This document shows positions 7,853 through 16,687 of a stretch of 64,000 nucleotides of DNA, in pieces. The notes under the pieces are model-generated. The model ran no database searches, had not been told where the DNA came from, and saw nothing but the letters and a program-made list of their open reading frames with translations. This DNA comes from Candidatus Manganitrophus noduliformans. Its GTDB lineage: Bacteria > Nitrospirota > Nitrospiria > SBBL01 > Manganitrophaceae. The position numbers were made by a program, and so were the translations under genes. How positions within the stretch are numbered: position 1 is the first letter of the stretch; each line of letters begins with the position of its first letter. Location of the stretch: assembly GCF_012184425.1 (NCBI RefSeq), contig NZ_VTOW01000009.1, positions 1 to 64,000 on the forward strand. The letters are read 5' to 3'.

Positions 7853-8786
7853 TTCCAAAGACCCACCAGATTTTAAAACGAAAACGGCTGAAGGTCCTGG
7901 ATGGCAAAGCCTCGAAAGAAAAAAACAGCCCGTCCGGCCCTGGACAGTAGGCGTTGATCCGCCTGCGGATCAGAAAGCAGGATCTTCTTCCCAAACGGGA
8001 ACCGCCAACTCCTTCGTTCAGGTTATCAAGATCGATCAAATCCGGCCGGATCCCAAACAACCCAGACGCACCTTTAGTCAGAAGGCGATCTCGGATCTCG
8101 CCCGCTCAATCGCCGAAGTCGACCTTCTGGAGCCAATACTCGTGCGACCGGATGAAGCAGGCGGATTCTGCATCATCGCCGGCGAGCGTCGATGGCGCGC
8201 ATGTAAAAGTCTGAACCACGAATCGATTAAAGCGATCGTTCGGGAGACGACTCCTACGGAAGCTTTCAAACTATCTATTATCGAGAATCTAATCCGGGAA
8301 CAATTGAACATCGTTGAGAAGGCTCTCGGCTTCAAAGAGCTCCTCAAGCAGAAAATCTATCCAAGTCAATCGGCGATGGCAAGTGAATTGGGTCTTCACC
8401 GTACAAACATCGTTAAGACCCTTCGACTTCTCGAACGTCTTCATGAGGAAGCCATCGGGTATTATCTGGATCATTACGACCATCTGACCGAGGGGCATCT
8501 ACACGCGGTCATGAGGGCTCCAATCGTCGAACAACGAACAATTCTCGAACGAGTAAAGGCGGAGAGTTGGTCGGTTCAGCAGACGCGCCATTTCGTAACG
8601 ACGAATTTCTTCCCCACACAGAGGTCAAACAATATCGCTTTAAAAGAGAAGCAGTCCGACTGGTTTGATCTGGAGGTCCGTGTCCGCCCCACCATGAGAA
8701 AGCCGGAGCTTCAAGCTTTGATCGGGACACTGAAACAGACGATTCACAAATTGGAGGCGCTCGCGAAGAACAAGACGGAGGCGTAG
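7842..8786 (+). CDS. parB: ParB-family centromere-binding protein
   Basis: The 314-residue protein carries the ParB/Spo0J N-terminal CTPase domain with the boxed motif GERRWRA at residues 114-120 and IENLIREQLNIVEKA (usual form ENLQREDLN) near residue 147. A helix-turn-helix follows (SQSAMASELGLHRTNIVKTL). The first 55 residues are a basic, unstructured extension, where type I ParBs interact with ParA. The C-terminal part would dimerise. Translation is coupled to parA by an 11-bp overlap. The expected target is the five-copy palindrome array upstream of parA. Confidence 0.9.
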   Translation: MKRNSKDPPDFKTKTAEGPGWQSLERKKQPVRPWTVGVDPPADQKAGSSSQTGTANSFVQVIKIDQIRPDPKQPRRTFSQKAISDLARSIAEVDLLEPILVRPDEAGGFCIIAGERRWRACKSLNHESIKAIVRETTPTEAFKLSIIENLIREQLNIVEKALGFKELLKQKIYPSQSAMASELGLHRTNIVKTLRLLERLHEEAIGYYLDHYDHLTEGHLHAVMRAPIVEQRTILERVKAESWSVQQTRHFVTTNFFPTQRSNNIALKEKQSDWFDLEVRVRPTMRKPELQALIGTLKQTIHKLEALAKNKTEA

Positions 8787-8825
8787 GCTGCGCCGCTACC
8801 TTCGACCTTGTCGAAGAGCATCGAA

Positions 8826-9128
8826 GGGTAGTTCAGAGGAAGCACAGCAAGGTTGCAAGATAAAAGTAGGGTAGTAAGAAGGAAGAACAGGGTAGCTGAA
8901 AGGAAGCTTTTCGCCCCATTTGATCAGTTTTGCCATGGAATCGGATCGTTTGGTCGGGTTAGAAGCCGGTTTTTTGGGCATTATGCCGTATATAAAATGA
9001 TGGGGTAGCTGAAAGGAATGCTACAGGAGTCGAAAGGAAGAGGAAGCGTGGTTGAAAGGAAGAAATCGGGTAGTCGGAAGGAAAGGGTAGGGTAGCGCAG
9101 AGGAAGGTCCCCGGTAGTTGAAAGGAAG
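8826..9128 (+). repeat. oriV: Nine iterons, plasmid replication origin
   Basis: A 17-bp motif with consensus GGGTAGYTGAAAGGAAG occurs at 8826-8842, 8869-8885, 8890-8906, 9003-9019, 9024-9040, 9046-9062, 9068-9084, 9090-9106 and 9112-9128, all in the same orientation. The last six are spaced 21-22 bp, two helical turns. The array lies immediately upstream of the replication initiator gene, with an AT-rich tract between. This is the standard layout of an iteron-controlled theta origin, where Rep monomers bind iterons to open the helix and Rep dimers limit copy number. Confidence 0.8.
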
Positions 9129-9137
9129 AACGGTCTC

Positions 9138-9220
9138 GTAACTTATTGTTATTACAAATGTTCTCGCTCCTATAATTAGATAATATACATAATCTAATAG
9201 CTTTTTATAATTAGGACACG
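9138..9220. other. AT-rich tract between iterons and rep
   Basis: About 80 bp rich in A and T with nested inverted repeats (ATTAGAT/ATCTAAT around 9176-9197 and related TATAATTAG copies). It is the likely DNA-unwinding element and also contains the rep promoter. Repeated TAATTAG units could be Rep-dimer autoregulatory sites. Confidence 0.5.
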
Positions 9221-9227
9221 AGCGAAT

Positions 9228-10325
9228 ATGGATTTGATAAACCCGAAGGAAGAAAAGGGAAAGGTCGAGTGTAACCTCGAAGAATTCCCGTATTTCATTC
9301 CCTCAACGAAGAACCTCAAAGATCAACACGAGATTATCTTCGTCCGGACGGTCCAGAACAGGCAAGGGGAGACTTTCCGGCAGGAGTGGATCGTTCGAGC
9401 TGAGCACGGCGACCACCTTCCCGGATCGTTCGAAGCCGATGTCAAAAGGGCCCTCGATAAGATCGTCTACGACATCGGTTTTCAAACCGTGATTGAGACG
9501 GGGATCATTAAATTCTCGCTTTACCAGATCGCAGAGATCCTCGGACTTGGCCATGGCGGCTGGACCTGGCAGCGTATTCGCAAAGCCCTCGAGCGGATGA
9601 AAACAACTAACATTCACTCGAAGCAGTCTTTCTATCTGAAGGGGAAAAATGTTTATGTCGATGATGTCTTCTCATACATCGACAACGTCCGATTCTATCA
9701 ACTCGGCGATGAGAGCCGGACAAATAATTGCACCTGCCAGGTCAAATTCTCCAAATATTACATTGAAAGCTTAAAGGGACATTACATCAAGCCGTTCGAT
9801 TTTGGTTTTTACTGGTCCCTGGGTGATCCCATTCCGAAGCGCCTGTATTCCCTCTTTGATAAGAGAAGCTACACATCGCCGACCGTAACATTTGACCTGA
9901 TCGAACTGGGTAAAATAATTCCACTCACCAAGCGCCCTCCTTCAAAAATTCGGCAGTGTATTCTTCCAGGCCTCAATCTCCTTAAAGAGAGAGGATACTT
10001 AGTCGACTATTCATTTCGAAAATCGGTCGGGAGCAAGGGCGAGGCGCTGATCGTTCGCGTCAAGGGCAAGGAAGACATTGATCCGGAAGTTAAGGCGTTG
10101 GCTGAATCGATCTTCGAAGACATCGTCAGAAATATTGGTGTGGAGCATCGCTCAGAAAAATTCTATCGCCGCATATGTGAGAAATTGCCACGCAATATTA
10201 TTTATAGAGCCCTTTCCGAAGTTCGGGAGGAAGAACAACACGGTCAGGTTCAATCGAAAATCGCTTTATTCACGACGAAGATAAAAAGATTTGCGGATGA
10301 AGCCGATATACCAATCTATGATTGA
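9228..10325 (+). CDS. repA: Plasmid replication initiator (RPA family)
   Basis: The 365-residue protein fits the RPA/RepA initiator family: an opening LEEFPYFIPSTKNLK, a winged-helix stretch (SLYQIAEILGLGHGGWTWQR, residues about 93-112), the beta-rich YVDDVFSYIDNVRFYQ and a second winged helix around IPKRLYSLFDKRSY and the following 60 residues. Such proteins bind iterons and load the host helicase. The C-terminal 80 residues are charged and less conserved. Nine iterons and an AT-rich tract lie directly upstream, and parAB lies upstream of these. Start chosen at the ATG after AGGACACGAGCGAAT; no other start fits better. Confidence 0.85.
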   Translation: MDLINPKEEKGKVECNLEEFPYFIPSTKNLKDQHEIIFVRTVQNRQGETFRQEWIVRAEHGDHLPGSFEADVKRALDKIVYDIGFQTVIETGIIKFSLYQIAEILGLGHGGWTWQRIRKALERMKTTNIHSKQSFYLKGKNVYVDDVFSYIDNVRFYQLGDESRTNNCTCQVKFSKYYIESLKGHYIKPFDFGFYWSLGDPIPKRLYSLFDKRSYTSPTVTFDLIELGKIIPLTKRPPSKIRQCILPGLNLLKERGYLVDYSFRKSVGSKGEALIVRVKGKEDIDPEVKALAESIFEDIVRNIGVEHRSEKFYRRICEKLPRNIIYRALSEVREEEQHGQVQSKIALFTTKIKRFADEADIPIYD

Positions 10326-10596
10326 CTGTCCCCCCGATTTTACCGTTGATTAATTTCCCGTCTTCCCGGATTACTTTCACCGAGGATCGATCCCTCCCAC
10401 TGCCATGAGTATGGATCAGTTCAGTTCCCCCAAATATCATCAGCTCAGCTTTTCCTAACTGTAGCGTCTTGCCTTCTTACCATGCTAATGGACAGCGTGT
10501 CAGTATCTTGAGATCTTCTACCTTCTGAGCCGGTTGGGCTTCATTTATCAAACTTATGCCATACCAGCAAAGAGATAATCTTCTGAGACAGCGAAC
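10326..10596. other. Intergenic region downstream of rep
   Basis: No supported gene. It leads into the enhancer array of the signalling operon. Its short open frames lack ribosome-binding sites. Confidence 0.4.
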
Positions 10597-10656
10597 TGTC
10601 GCAGATCTGCGACACATTGTCGCTATTCCGCTACAACATGTCGCGCTTCGACGACA
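10597..10656 (+). promoter_or_regulatory. Three tandem enhancer sites (UAS)
   Basis: Three 18-bp sites of form TGTCGC-N6-GCGACA lie head to tail: TGTCGCAGATCTGCGACA at 10597-10614 (perfect palindrome), TGTCGCTATTCCGCTACA at 10618-10635 and TGTCGCGCTTCGACGACA at 10639-10656. Centres are exactly 21 bp apart, so all face the same side of the helix. The last centre is 132 bp upstream of the sigma-54 promoter, a normal enhancer distance. The likely binders are the NtrC-like proteins of this locus. Confidence 0.7.
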
Positions 10657-10776
10657 GTGGTCTTCAATCGGCTTGCGTCATTATTATTTGTTGGGTTTAC
10701 GGCTGACTAATGAGAACCAATTGATATATTTAATGATCTCGAAGGTTTCCAAAGTCCGTGACTTTGCCATACCGAG

Positions 10777-10793
10777 TTGGTACAATCCTTGCT
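10777..10793 (+). promoter_or_regulatory. Sigma-54 promoter of the fadL operon
   Basis: TTGGTACAATCCTTGCT matches the -24/-12 consensus (TTGGCACGNNNNTTGCW) with GG at 10779-10780 and GC at 10791-10792 at the obligatory spacing of ten. Transcription would start near 10803, leaving about 75 nt before the preferred ATG of the outer-membrane protein. Confidence 0.7.
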
Positions 10794-10876
10794 GCTGAAA
10801 TATATTAATGACAATGCCGTGGCTACTGGTGGGTACATCTGTAAAGCAAGAGCCAGATACCAAAAGGAGGAATGAC

Positions 10877-12244
10877 ATGATATTCCGATCTTACTGCACA
10901 ATAGTCGAGTTGTGGATCTTCCGAAGTGTTCTGGAGGGAATAAGAGGTTTTAAATCAGCGATCTTTGACATCAGTGGAAGGATTATATCCATATCTGTTG
11001 CAACTCGGAAGTTTGGATTTATTACCGGACTATGCATGTTATTTTGGTCGAGTTTCGTTTTTCCAAATCAGATACTTGCATCTGGTTTTACTGTTTATGA
11101 GTACGGTGCCGAGGAACAGGCGCAAGGAAGTGCTGTCGCGGCGCAGGTAGATTCTCCGTCCGCCATTTTTTATAATCCTGCGGGGACAGCGAACATTCCA
11201 GGTACTCAGATCAGAGTCGGATCATCCTTTCTTTTTGCCGATGTAACGTTCGCTGGCGAATTAAGCGGAAGGAAAACAGAAGCAGACACTGGGCCGATCT
11301 ATCCGACTCATTTTTTTGCAACGAAGGAAGTAGCGTTCGGCGGAATTGGTATTGGATTTTACTCTGCGAACGGTAATAAAATAGAGTATCCGAGAAACTG
11401 GGAAGGAAGGTACTTTGTAGTCTCGTCAGACCTCCTACAGTTAAACCTAGCGCCTGCTATTTCCTTTAGAATTCGTGACAATGTCTTTGCCGGTATAAGT
11501 GTCGTGGGATCATATGTCAAAATACAACAAGCCAACCAAATTAACCTCATGACGTTGGGATTCCCAGCAGATGGCTCGGCTAATTTGGAGGCTGATGGAT
11601 TTGGGATCGGTGGTACAGTCGGGATTAAAGCCATCTTTGACCGGTGGCTTTTAGGAGTAGTGTATAAGAGTCCGACCTCCGTCAGATTAGAGGGAAAAGC
11701 TGATTTTAAGATCCCAGAAACCCTGAGTCCCTTCTTCCCGAATGGAGACATTAGCACAAAGCAAAAATTTCCCCAGATCGTCACAATTGGAGTTGCCAAC
11801 CGATCATTGCAAAACGTAACACTTGAGGCCGACCTCCAGTGGACGAATTGGAATTCATTTAATGACCAGGAGATCGATTTTGAAATCCAAACGCTTGCCG
11901 TACAGAATATCAGCGTTCCTTTCGACTGGCATGACACTTGGACACTCCGTCTGGGGGCTCAATATGATTTTCATGAATCATTCGCTCTCCGTCTGGGATA
12001 TATTCATGACCCTTCAGCAGTGCCTCAATCGACAATAAATCCTATTTTTCCTGAACTCGATAAACATATTGTTACGGCCGGTCTAGGATTTCGACGGAAT
12101 CAATGGAGCGCGGATCTCTACCTTGCTCGGATTTACAGCAAGGAACGCCGTGTTGACAATGCCTTACCTGGATTTCCAACACATCAAGGTAAATACGAAG
12201 CCAATGCAGACGCCGTTGGGTTTTCAGTTACATATGCATTCTAA
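10877..12244 (+). CDS. FadL/OmpP1/TodX-family outer-membrane protein
   Basis: The C-terminal 400 residues are a typical FadL-type 14-strand barrel: the conserved start SGFTVYEYGAEEQAQGSAVA with the DSPSAIFYNPAG hatch motif, repeated alternating strands, and a final strand ending in Phe (VGFSVTYAF). FadL proteins pass long-chain fatty acids, hydrocarbons and fatty-acid-type signals through the outer membrane. The frame is open from 10808, but the ATG at 10877 follows AGGAGG by six bases and is preferred (455 residues). This leaves an odd basic stretch of about 50 residues before the hydrophobic signal sequence (GFITGLCMLFWSSFVF...ILAS). A later start may be the true one. It is the first gene behind a sigma-54 promoter and lies 62 bp upstream of a methyltransferase gene. 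Confidence 0.85.
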   Translation: MIFRSYCTIVELWIFRSVLEGIRGFKSAIFDISGRIISISVATRKFGFITGLCMLFWSSFVFPNQILASGFTVYEYGAEEQAQGSAVAAQVDSPSAIFYNPAGTANIPGTQIRVGSSFLFADVTFAGELSGRKTEADTGPIYPTHFFATKEVAFGGIGIGFYSANGNKIEYPRNWEGRYFVVSSDLLQLNLAPAISFRIRDNVFAGISVVGSYVKIQQANQINLMTLGFPADGSANLEADGFGIGGTVGIKAIFDRWLLGVVYKSPTSVRLEGKADFKIPETLSPFFPNGDISTKQKFPQIVTIGVANRSLQNVTLEADLQWTNWNSFNDQEIDFEIQTLAVQNISVPFDWHDTWTLRLGAQYDFHESFALRLGYIHDPSAVPQSTINPIFPELDKHIVTAGLGFRRNQWSADLYLARIYSKERRVDNALPGFPTHQGKYEANADAVGFSVTYAF

Positions 12245-12306
12245 TCTTGAGAATCCATTATGGCTGTGCTAAATTGCGGGTGATTTCCTAGATAGGAAGA
12301 ACGCCT

Positions 12307-13353
12307 ATGCGTATTGGTATGATTCCACAAACGGTATTGGAGTGGTTTCTTTCGAAGATGAACGTGATTCCATTTCCCGCCGAGGATACGTTCGTCGCGA
12401 TGATGCAAACGCGGGCTATTATGGCTGCTAATCGTTTGGGTATTTTTACATCTTTGGCAAAGGGTCCTGCTTCTTCCGCTGAGCTTGCCCGAGATCTTTC
12501 CTGCCAGATAAGAGGGCTTGAAGCCCTTTTAGAAGCCGTCAAGAACGCCGGTTACGTTGTAGAACAGAAAGGAAGGTACTCTCTTTCTCCCAGAGCCCGC
12601 AAGTGGGTTACACCGGATAGTTCCGAGTCAGTCAACTGGTTTATTGAGTTTAATTACGACAACTGGGAAAGAATGGGTAATCTCGAGGAATCCGTAAAAA
12701 CCGGAAAGTCCTTGGATCTACATGCGCAACTTCTAGATATTACTCAATGGAGGCGGTATCTTTATGGTCTTCATGATCTTTCGAGAATGGCCGCCAAAGA
12801 AATAGTTCTAAGAAGGTTGGTAAGGTCTTCTCCGAAACTCCTCCTGGATATAGGTGGAGGTCACGGCGGGTACTCAGCAGCGTTCTGCCGAGCGTATCCT
12901 CATTTGAAGTCCGTCATCTTTGACTTACCTCAAGCTATTGAAATTGGAAATGAGATCATAAGAAAGCATTATGGTGATGTGACAGATAGAATCGAATTCA
13001 AAGAAGGAGATATTACGAAAGATTCTTGGGGAACCGGTTACGACGTTGTCCTTCTAATGAATGTAATTCATCATTTTGAGCCGGAACAGATCAGACAGAT
13101 TTTTGGAAAAATAATGGGAACTATAAATTCAGGGGGAGTGCTTCTGATCTTAGATCAGCTTAATAACGTAAATAAATCTACATCTTATCTCGCCTCTATG
13201 GCAGAACTGCTTTTTCTCGTAATGACGAGTGGAAGAAGCTATAGATTCGATACTGTTCAGGACTGGCTGACAGAAGCCGGTTTCAAAAATATCCGACTCA
13301 AGAACCTGAGAGTCGGACCGGGAGCCTCTGTTTTAGCTGCCGAAAAAAGCTAA
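12307..13353 (+). CDS. SAM-dependent O-methyltransferase (Methyltransf_2 type)
   Basis: The 348-residue enzyme has an N-terminal winged-helix dimerisation domain (residues about 30-100, with LGIFTSLAKGPASSAELARD) and a Rossmann methyltransferase domain with the SAM motif LLDIGGGHGGYS at 179-190, DLPQAIEIG as acidic loop and DVVLLMNVIHHFEPEQ as post-II motif. These enzymes usually methylate a hydroxyl or carboxyl of small molecules; the substrate cannot be told. It lies between an FadL-type porin and a membrane sensor kinase (7 bp downstream), all on one predicted sigma-54 transcript. That context suggests it makes or modifies a hydrophobic signal. A weak AGGAAG precedes the ATG; internal ATGs at 12319 and 12358 are alternatives. 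Confidence 0.8.
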   Translation: MRIGMIPQTVLEWFLSKMNVIPFPAEDTFVAMMQTRAIMAANRLGIFTSLAKGPASSAELARDLSCQIRGLEALLEAVKNAGYVVEQKGRYSLSPRARKWVTPDSSESVNWFIEFNYDNWERMGNLEESVKTGKSLDLHAQLLDITQWRRYLYGLHDLSRMAAKEIVLRRLVRSSPKLLLDIGGGHGGYSAAFCRAYPHLKSVIFDLPQAIEIGNEIIRKHYGDVTDRIEFKEGDITKDSWGTGYDVVLLMNVIHHFEPEQIRQIFGKIMGTINSGGVLLILDQLNNVNKSTSYLASMAELLFLVMTSGRSYRFDTVQDWLTEAGFKNIRLKNLRVGPGASVLAAEKS

Positions 13354-13360
13354 AAAACCG

Positions 13361-16300
13361 ATGAATTTCCTACCAATTCTCCTGCCTCTAGTAACGATTG
13401 TATTGACCACCTTTATGGGTTTTTTCGTTATTAGGCAGCGTCGAACACGTCCGAATGTCGCTTTCTTTTTTATGTGTCTCTCCGCGGGGCTTGTCTCATT
13501 CTTTCTATTGAAAATGGAGTGGAGTGTGGCACGTGGCGAAGTCCCACTCCCATGGCACAGTCTCTACGATGCAACGTTGGCGGTGTTTTTATTGTCGACA
13601 GTTTTTTTTTCGTTAATGTTTCCAAAACCGACTCCACACGCCGGCAGGATTTTGGCTCCGTTTACGATATGCGCTGCAGGTATTACCGGGGGATCTCTTG
13701 TCGGAGGTAATTTCTCTCAGCACAATGTTCTCGGCGATATTCATACGTTTGAACCAACGCTCTTTTTTAGAATCTATATCCTATATGCTATTGCTAGTCT
13801 CGGCACAATGATTGGAGTTCTCCTCTATAAATACAGAATGCTTCGGTATGCCCAATGTGACAGACCAGCTCAAATGGCGCTGAAAGTGATTGTGATGTGG
13901 TTCTCTCTCTCAATAATATTTGGGCTCCAGTTCTCATTAGTCGAAGTTGTTATTCTCAAGAGTATGAAGCACTTTTACCTACAAACTGGCGGTTTTTTGA
14001 TCTATACGGTTGCAACTTTTTATAGCATCGTTAAATATAACGCTTTCGACATTGAAACTGTCCTGCATAAGACGCTAAGTTGGCTTATCGTTTCTTTGGG
14101 GCCTATTGCAGTCATCTTTACTTCGGCTATATGGCTCAGGCCGCACCTGCAGAATGTGCCTAACTGGCAGTGGGCGGTAGCAGTCAGCGGAATTAGCTGT
14201 ATCGCGGGGCTCTATCTTTATTTCGCTCAGCCTTATGTTGATCAACTCTTTGATCGCAGAAAATACGATTTGGCAAAGACACTGGACGAAGTAATCAGCG
14301 ACTTGGCCGTTCTCCAGGAGTTGCAACCGATGGCTGTCAGAATCCTCAATCGCGTCTGTCAAGTCCTGACCGTTAATGGCGGCGGCGCCATGATTCTTGA
14401 TCCTCAGAAGAAGCATCTTGTCGTAGTTGCCCGGAAAGATTTGGACATGAACGACACCATCCCTCTTGGAGAATCAATATTGCAGACATTTGAAATGGGA
14501 TCAATGGAGGAGCTTGATCCGGCCCAAGGTGGAGAAGCTAAAGATAGTACTCATTCTGCGTGGCTTCGGAATCACTCCTTTGCGCTTTGTCTTCCCTTGG
14601 TCCAGAAAGACGAACTTCTTGGAATTCTGGTATTCGGGAGGAAACGGAATCTCGGAAGGTTTTCTCAACGGGAAAAAGCTTTTCTCGCAAAACTTTCCAC
14701 TGCAGTGACGATCGCCTTTTCAAATTCACTACTCCTGGAGCGGGAACGTGAACTTGATCGTTTAAAAACGGAATTTCTTTCTGAAGTGGCTCATGAGCTG
14801 GGGGGACCTCTCTCGGGTATAGCTAGAATCGCCGAAGGCGTTCTGATGCGGAGTCCTGATCAAATCAGTGAGGATCAGAGACGTATGGTCGAGAACATTC
14901 GTATCACTGCGGTCGAAATAAAAAAACTCGTCGACTACCTGCTAGATCTGAGCAAGATTGAAATGGGCGTAATGCACTATGATTTCCAACCGGTGGAAGT
15001 TGCCTCATGTGTACGTCTAGCTCTTGATTTGGCACTCAGTGAAATTAATTTGAAAGGTCTGAATATTCAATTGGATATTGATGATGATCTACCCATGATC
15101 AAAGGCGATAAAGCGCGAATCCGTCAATGTGTATCGAATCTTCTTTCCAACGCCATCAAGTACACTGAGCGAGGCCAGATCGGGATCTGTTGCAAGAAAG
15201 ATGATGACCGGATAAAGATTTCCGTTTGGGATACCGGTCGAGGAATGACTCCTGACGAAAAAGACACCATATTTGATCGTTACCGTAGAGGTAAGAAGGT
15301 GGATAGCATTGAGGGGAGCGGTCTCGGATTGACGGTGACAAAAGGCATTATAGAGAGTCTCGGTGGTACTATTGATGTGGATTCGACAATCGGTGTAGGT
15401 AGTGTTTTTTCAATTTATCTTCCTTTTGATCTCCAAAAAGTGGAGCTTCATACTCCACCCCGGTCCGGGAGTCCCCAGATTTATTATAAAAATTCCCAGC
15501 CGCCCGCCAACATTAACGCTGATAATACAGCATCAGAGGTTTTCAGAGGCAATGGTGAGAAGGTTCTTGTTGTTGACGACCTTGAAACTGAGCGTAATGT
15601 GGTTTGTACATATCTTGAGGCAAATGGCTATCTCATCGAAACAGCGAGCAATGGTTTTCAGGCTCTAGAATTAGTTCGGGCGACAAAACCAGATATTATC
15701 ATCACAGATTTATTAATGCCAATCCTAAATGGACCGGAGCTCTGTCGCATCTTAAAAGCTAATCCAAGCTTTGCCTCCACACCGATCATCATGCTCACGG
15801 GAAGGAATAACTTCGGTGATATGGAGTTTGGAATTCAAATGGGTGCGGACGACTATATAGGTAAGCCGTGTAACCTTCAAGAACTCTCGTTACGAATGGC
15901 TGCACTCCTGCGGATGCACCAAATACGCAATGATCTGGACCTTGCCAGATCGAGCCTGATTGAGATGGAGTTAATTGCAAGCTCTTCCGGAACCTTTGTA
16001 CATGCCATCAAGACTCCACTCGCTTTGATTGAGAATTACGTCAGGATTGCCCGAATCGCGCTGGATCGCTCCAACCGTCAGAAGGTTGATGAGAGCCTCT
16101 TCCAAATTGAAGACGCTGCCCGAGCAATCTCCAGAATTCTGCAGGGTCTCAGGAGGGCCCATCTTGATTCTCCGAAAATGGCCAGGATTCATCTGCCGAA
16201 AGTTTTAGATGCTTGTCTTTCTAGACTGATATGGGAAGAAAGTTGTACGAAATATGAGGTGAAACGGAAGTATGGGGAGGAGATTCCCTATGTGGAAGGA

Positions 16301-16687
16301 GATGTACACCAGCTCGAAATGGCGTTTTCGAACCTCATTTCAAATGCCCTTGATGCGATGCGGATGAGCGGGATCCTAGAGATCGGGATTTTCGTGCCTC
16401 ATCCGGGAGGCGTGATGATTGAGATCAGGGATTCCGGCGTCGGCATTCCCGATCCGATAATGAAGAATCTCTTCAAGCCTTTTATCACGACCAAGATTGA
16501 TGGGACCGGCCTGGGTCTTTGGACTGCAAAGAGAATTATTGAGACCCACCATGGCGGCAGTTTAACTCTGGATTCCACTCCCGGAAGGGGCACAACAGTC
16601 AAGGCGTGGATCCCAACTGGAGGGCTCCAGATCAGGCAGCCGGAAGAGGTTACAATCGATGGAAAACAGCCACATTCTGATTGTTGA
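13361..16687 (+). CDS. Membrane hybrid histidine kinase with two kinase cores and one receiver
   Basis: The 1108-residue protein has about eight hydrophobic segments in residues 1-285, including YNAFDIETVLHKTLSWLIV, a pattern common in PrsK- and ComP-like sensors. A GAF-like domain (about 305-450) follows. The first HisKA/HATPase pair has His478 in HELGGPL, N box NLLSNAIKY and G boxes DTGRGM and GSGLGLTV. A receiver carries Asp783 (IIITDLLMP) and Lys in GKPCN. A second kinase core has His881 (HAIKTPLALIENY), NLISNALDAM, DSGVGIP and GTGLGLWTAKR. All catalytic residues look intact, so a multi-step phosphorelay is possible. It begins 7 bp after the methyltransferase, has no strong ribosome-binding site of its own and overlaps the next regulator gene by 29 bp. 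Confidence 0.88.
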   Translation: MNFLPILLPLVTIVLTTFMGFFVIRQRRTRPNVAFFFMCLSAGLVSFFLLKMEWSVARGEVPLPWHSLYDATLAVFLLSTVFFSLMFPKPTPHAGRILAPFTICAAGITGGSLVGGNFSQHNVLGDIHTFEPTLFFRIYILYAIASLGTMIGVLLYKYRMLRYAQCDRPAQMALKVIVMWFSLSIIFGLQFSLVEVVILKSMKHFYLQTGGFLIYTVATFYSIVKYNAFDIETVLHKTLSWLIVSLGPIAVIFTSAIWLRPHLQNVPNWQWAVAVSGISCIAGLYLYFAQPYVDQLFDRRKYDLAKTLDEVISDLAVLQELQPMAVRILNRVCQVLTVNGGGAMILDPQKKHLVVVARKDLDMNDTIPLGESILQTFEMGSMEELDPAQGGEAKDSTHSAWLRNHSFALCLPLVQKDELLGILVFGRKRNLGRFSQREKAFLAKLSTAVTIAFSNSLLLERERELDRLKTEFLSEVAHELGGPLSGIARIAEGVLMRSPDQISEDQRRMVENIRITAVEIKKLVDYLLDLSKIEMGVMHYDFQPVEVASCVRLALDLALSEINLKGLNIQLDIDDDLPMIKGDKARIRQCVSNLLSNAIKYTERGQIGICCKKDDDRIKISVWDTGRGMTPDEKDTIFDRYRRGKKVDSIEGSGLGLTVTKGIIESLGGTIDVDSTIGVGSVFSIYLPFDLQKVELHTPPRSGSPQIYYKNSQPPANINADNTASEVFRGNGEKVLVVDDLETERNVVCTYLEANGYLIETASNGFQALELVRATKPDIIITDLLMPILNGPELCRILKANPSFASTPIIMLTGRNNFGDMEFGIQMGADDYIGKPCNLQELSLRMAALLRMHQIRNDLDLARSSLIEMELIASSSGTFVHAIKTPLALIENYVRIARIALDRSNRQKVDESLFQIEDAARAISRILQGLRRAHLDSPKMARIHLPKVLDACLSRLIWEESCTKYEVKRKYGEEIPYVEGDVHQLEMAFSNLISNALDAMRMSGILEIGIFVPHPGGVMIEIRDSGVGIPDPIMKNLFKPFITTKIDGTGLGLWTAKRIIETHHGGSLTLDSTPGRGTTVKAWIPTGGLQIRQPEEVTIDGKQPHSDC

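Noticed and set aside
13526-13543. A TGGCACGTGGCGAAG stretch resembling a sigma-54 promoter inside the hybrid kinase gene
   Set aside because: The -12 element lacks the TTGC form and it lies within coding sequence with no downstream gene start.
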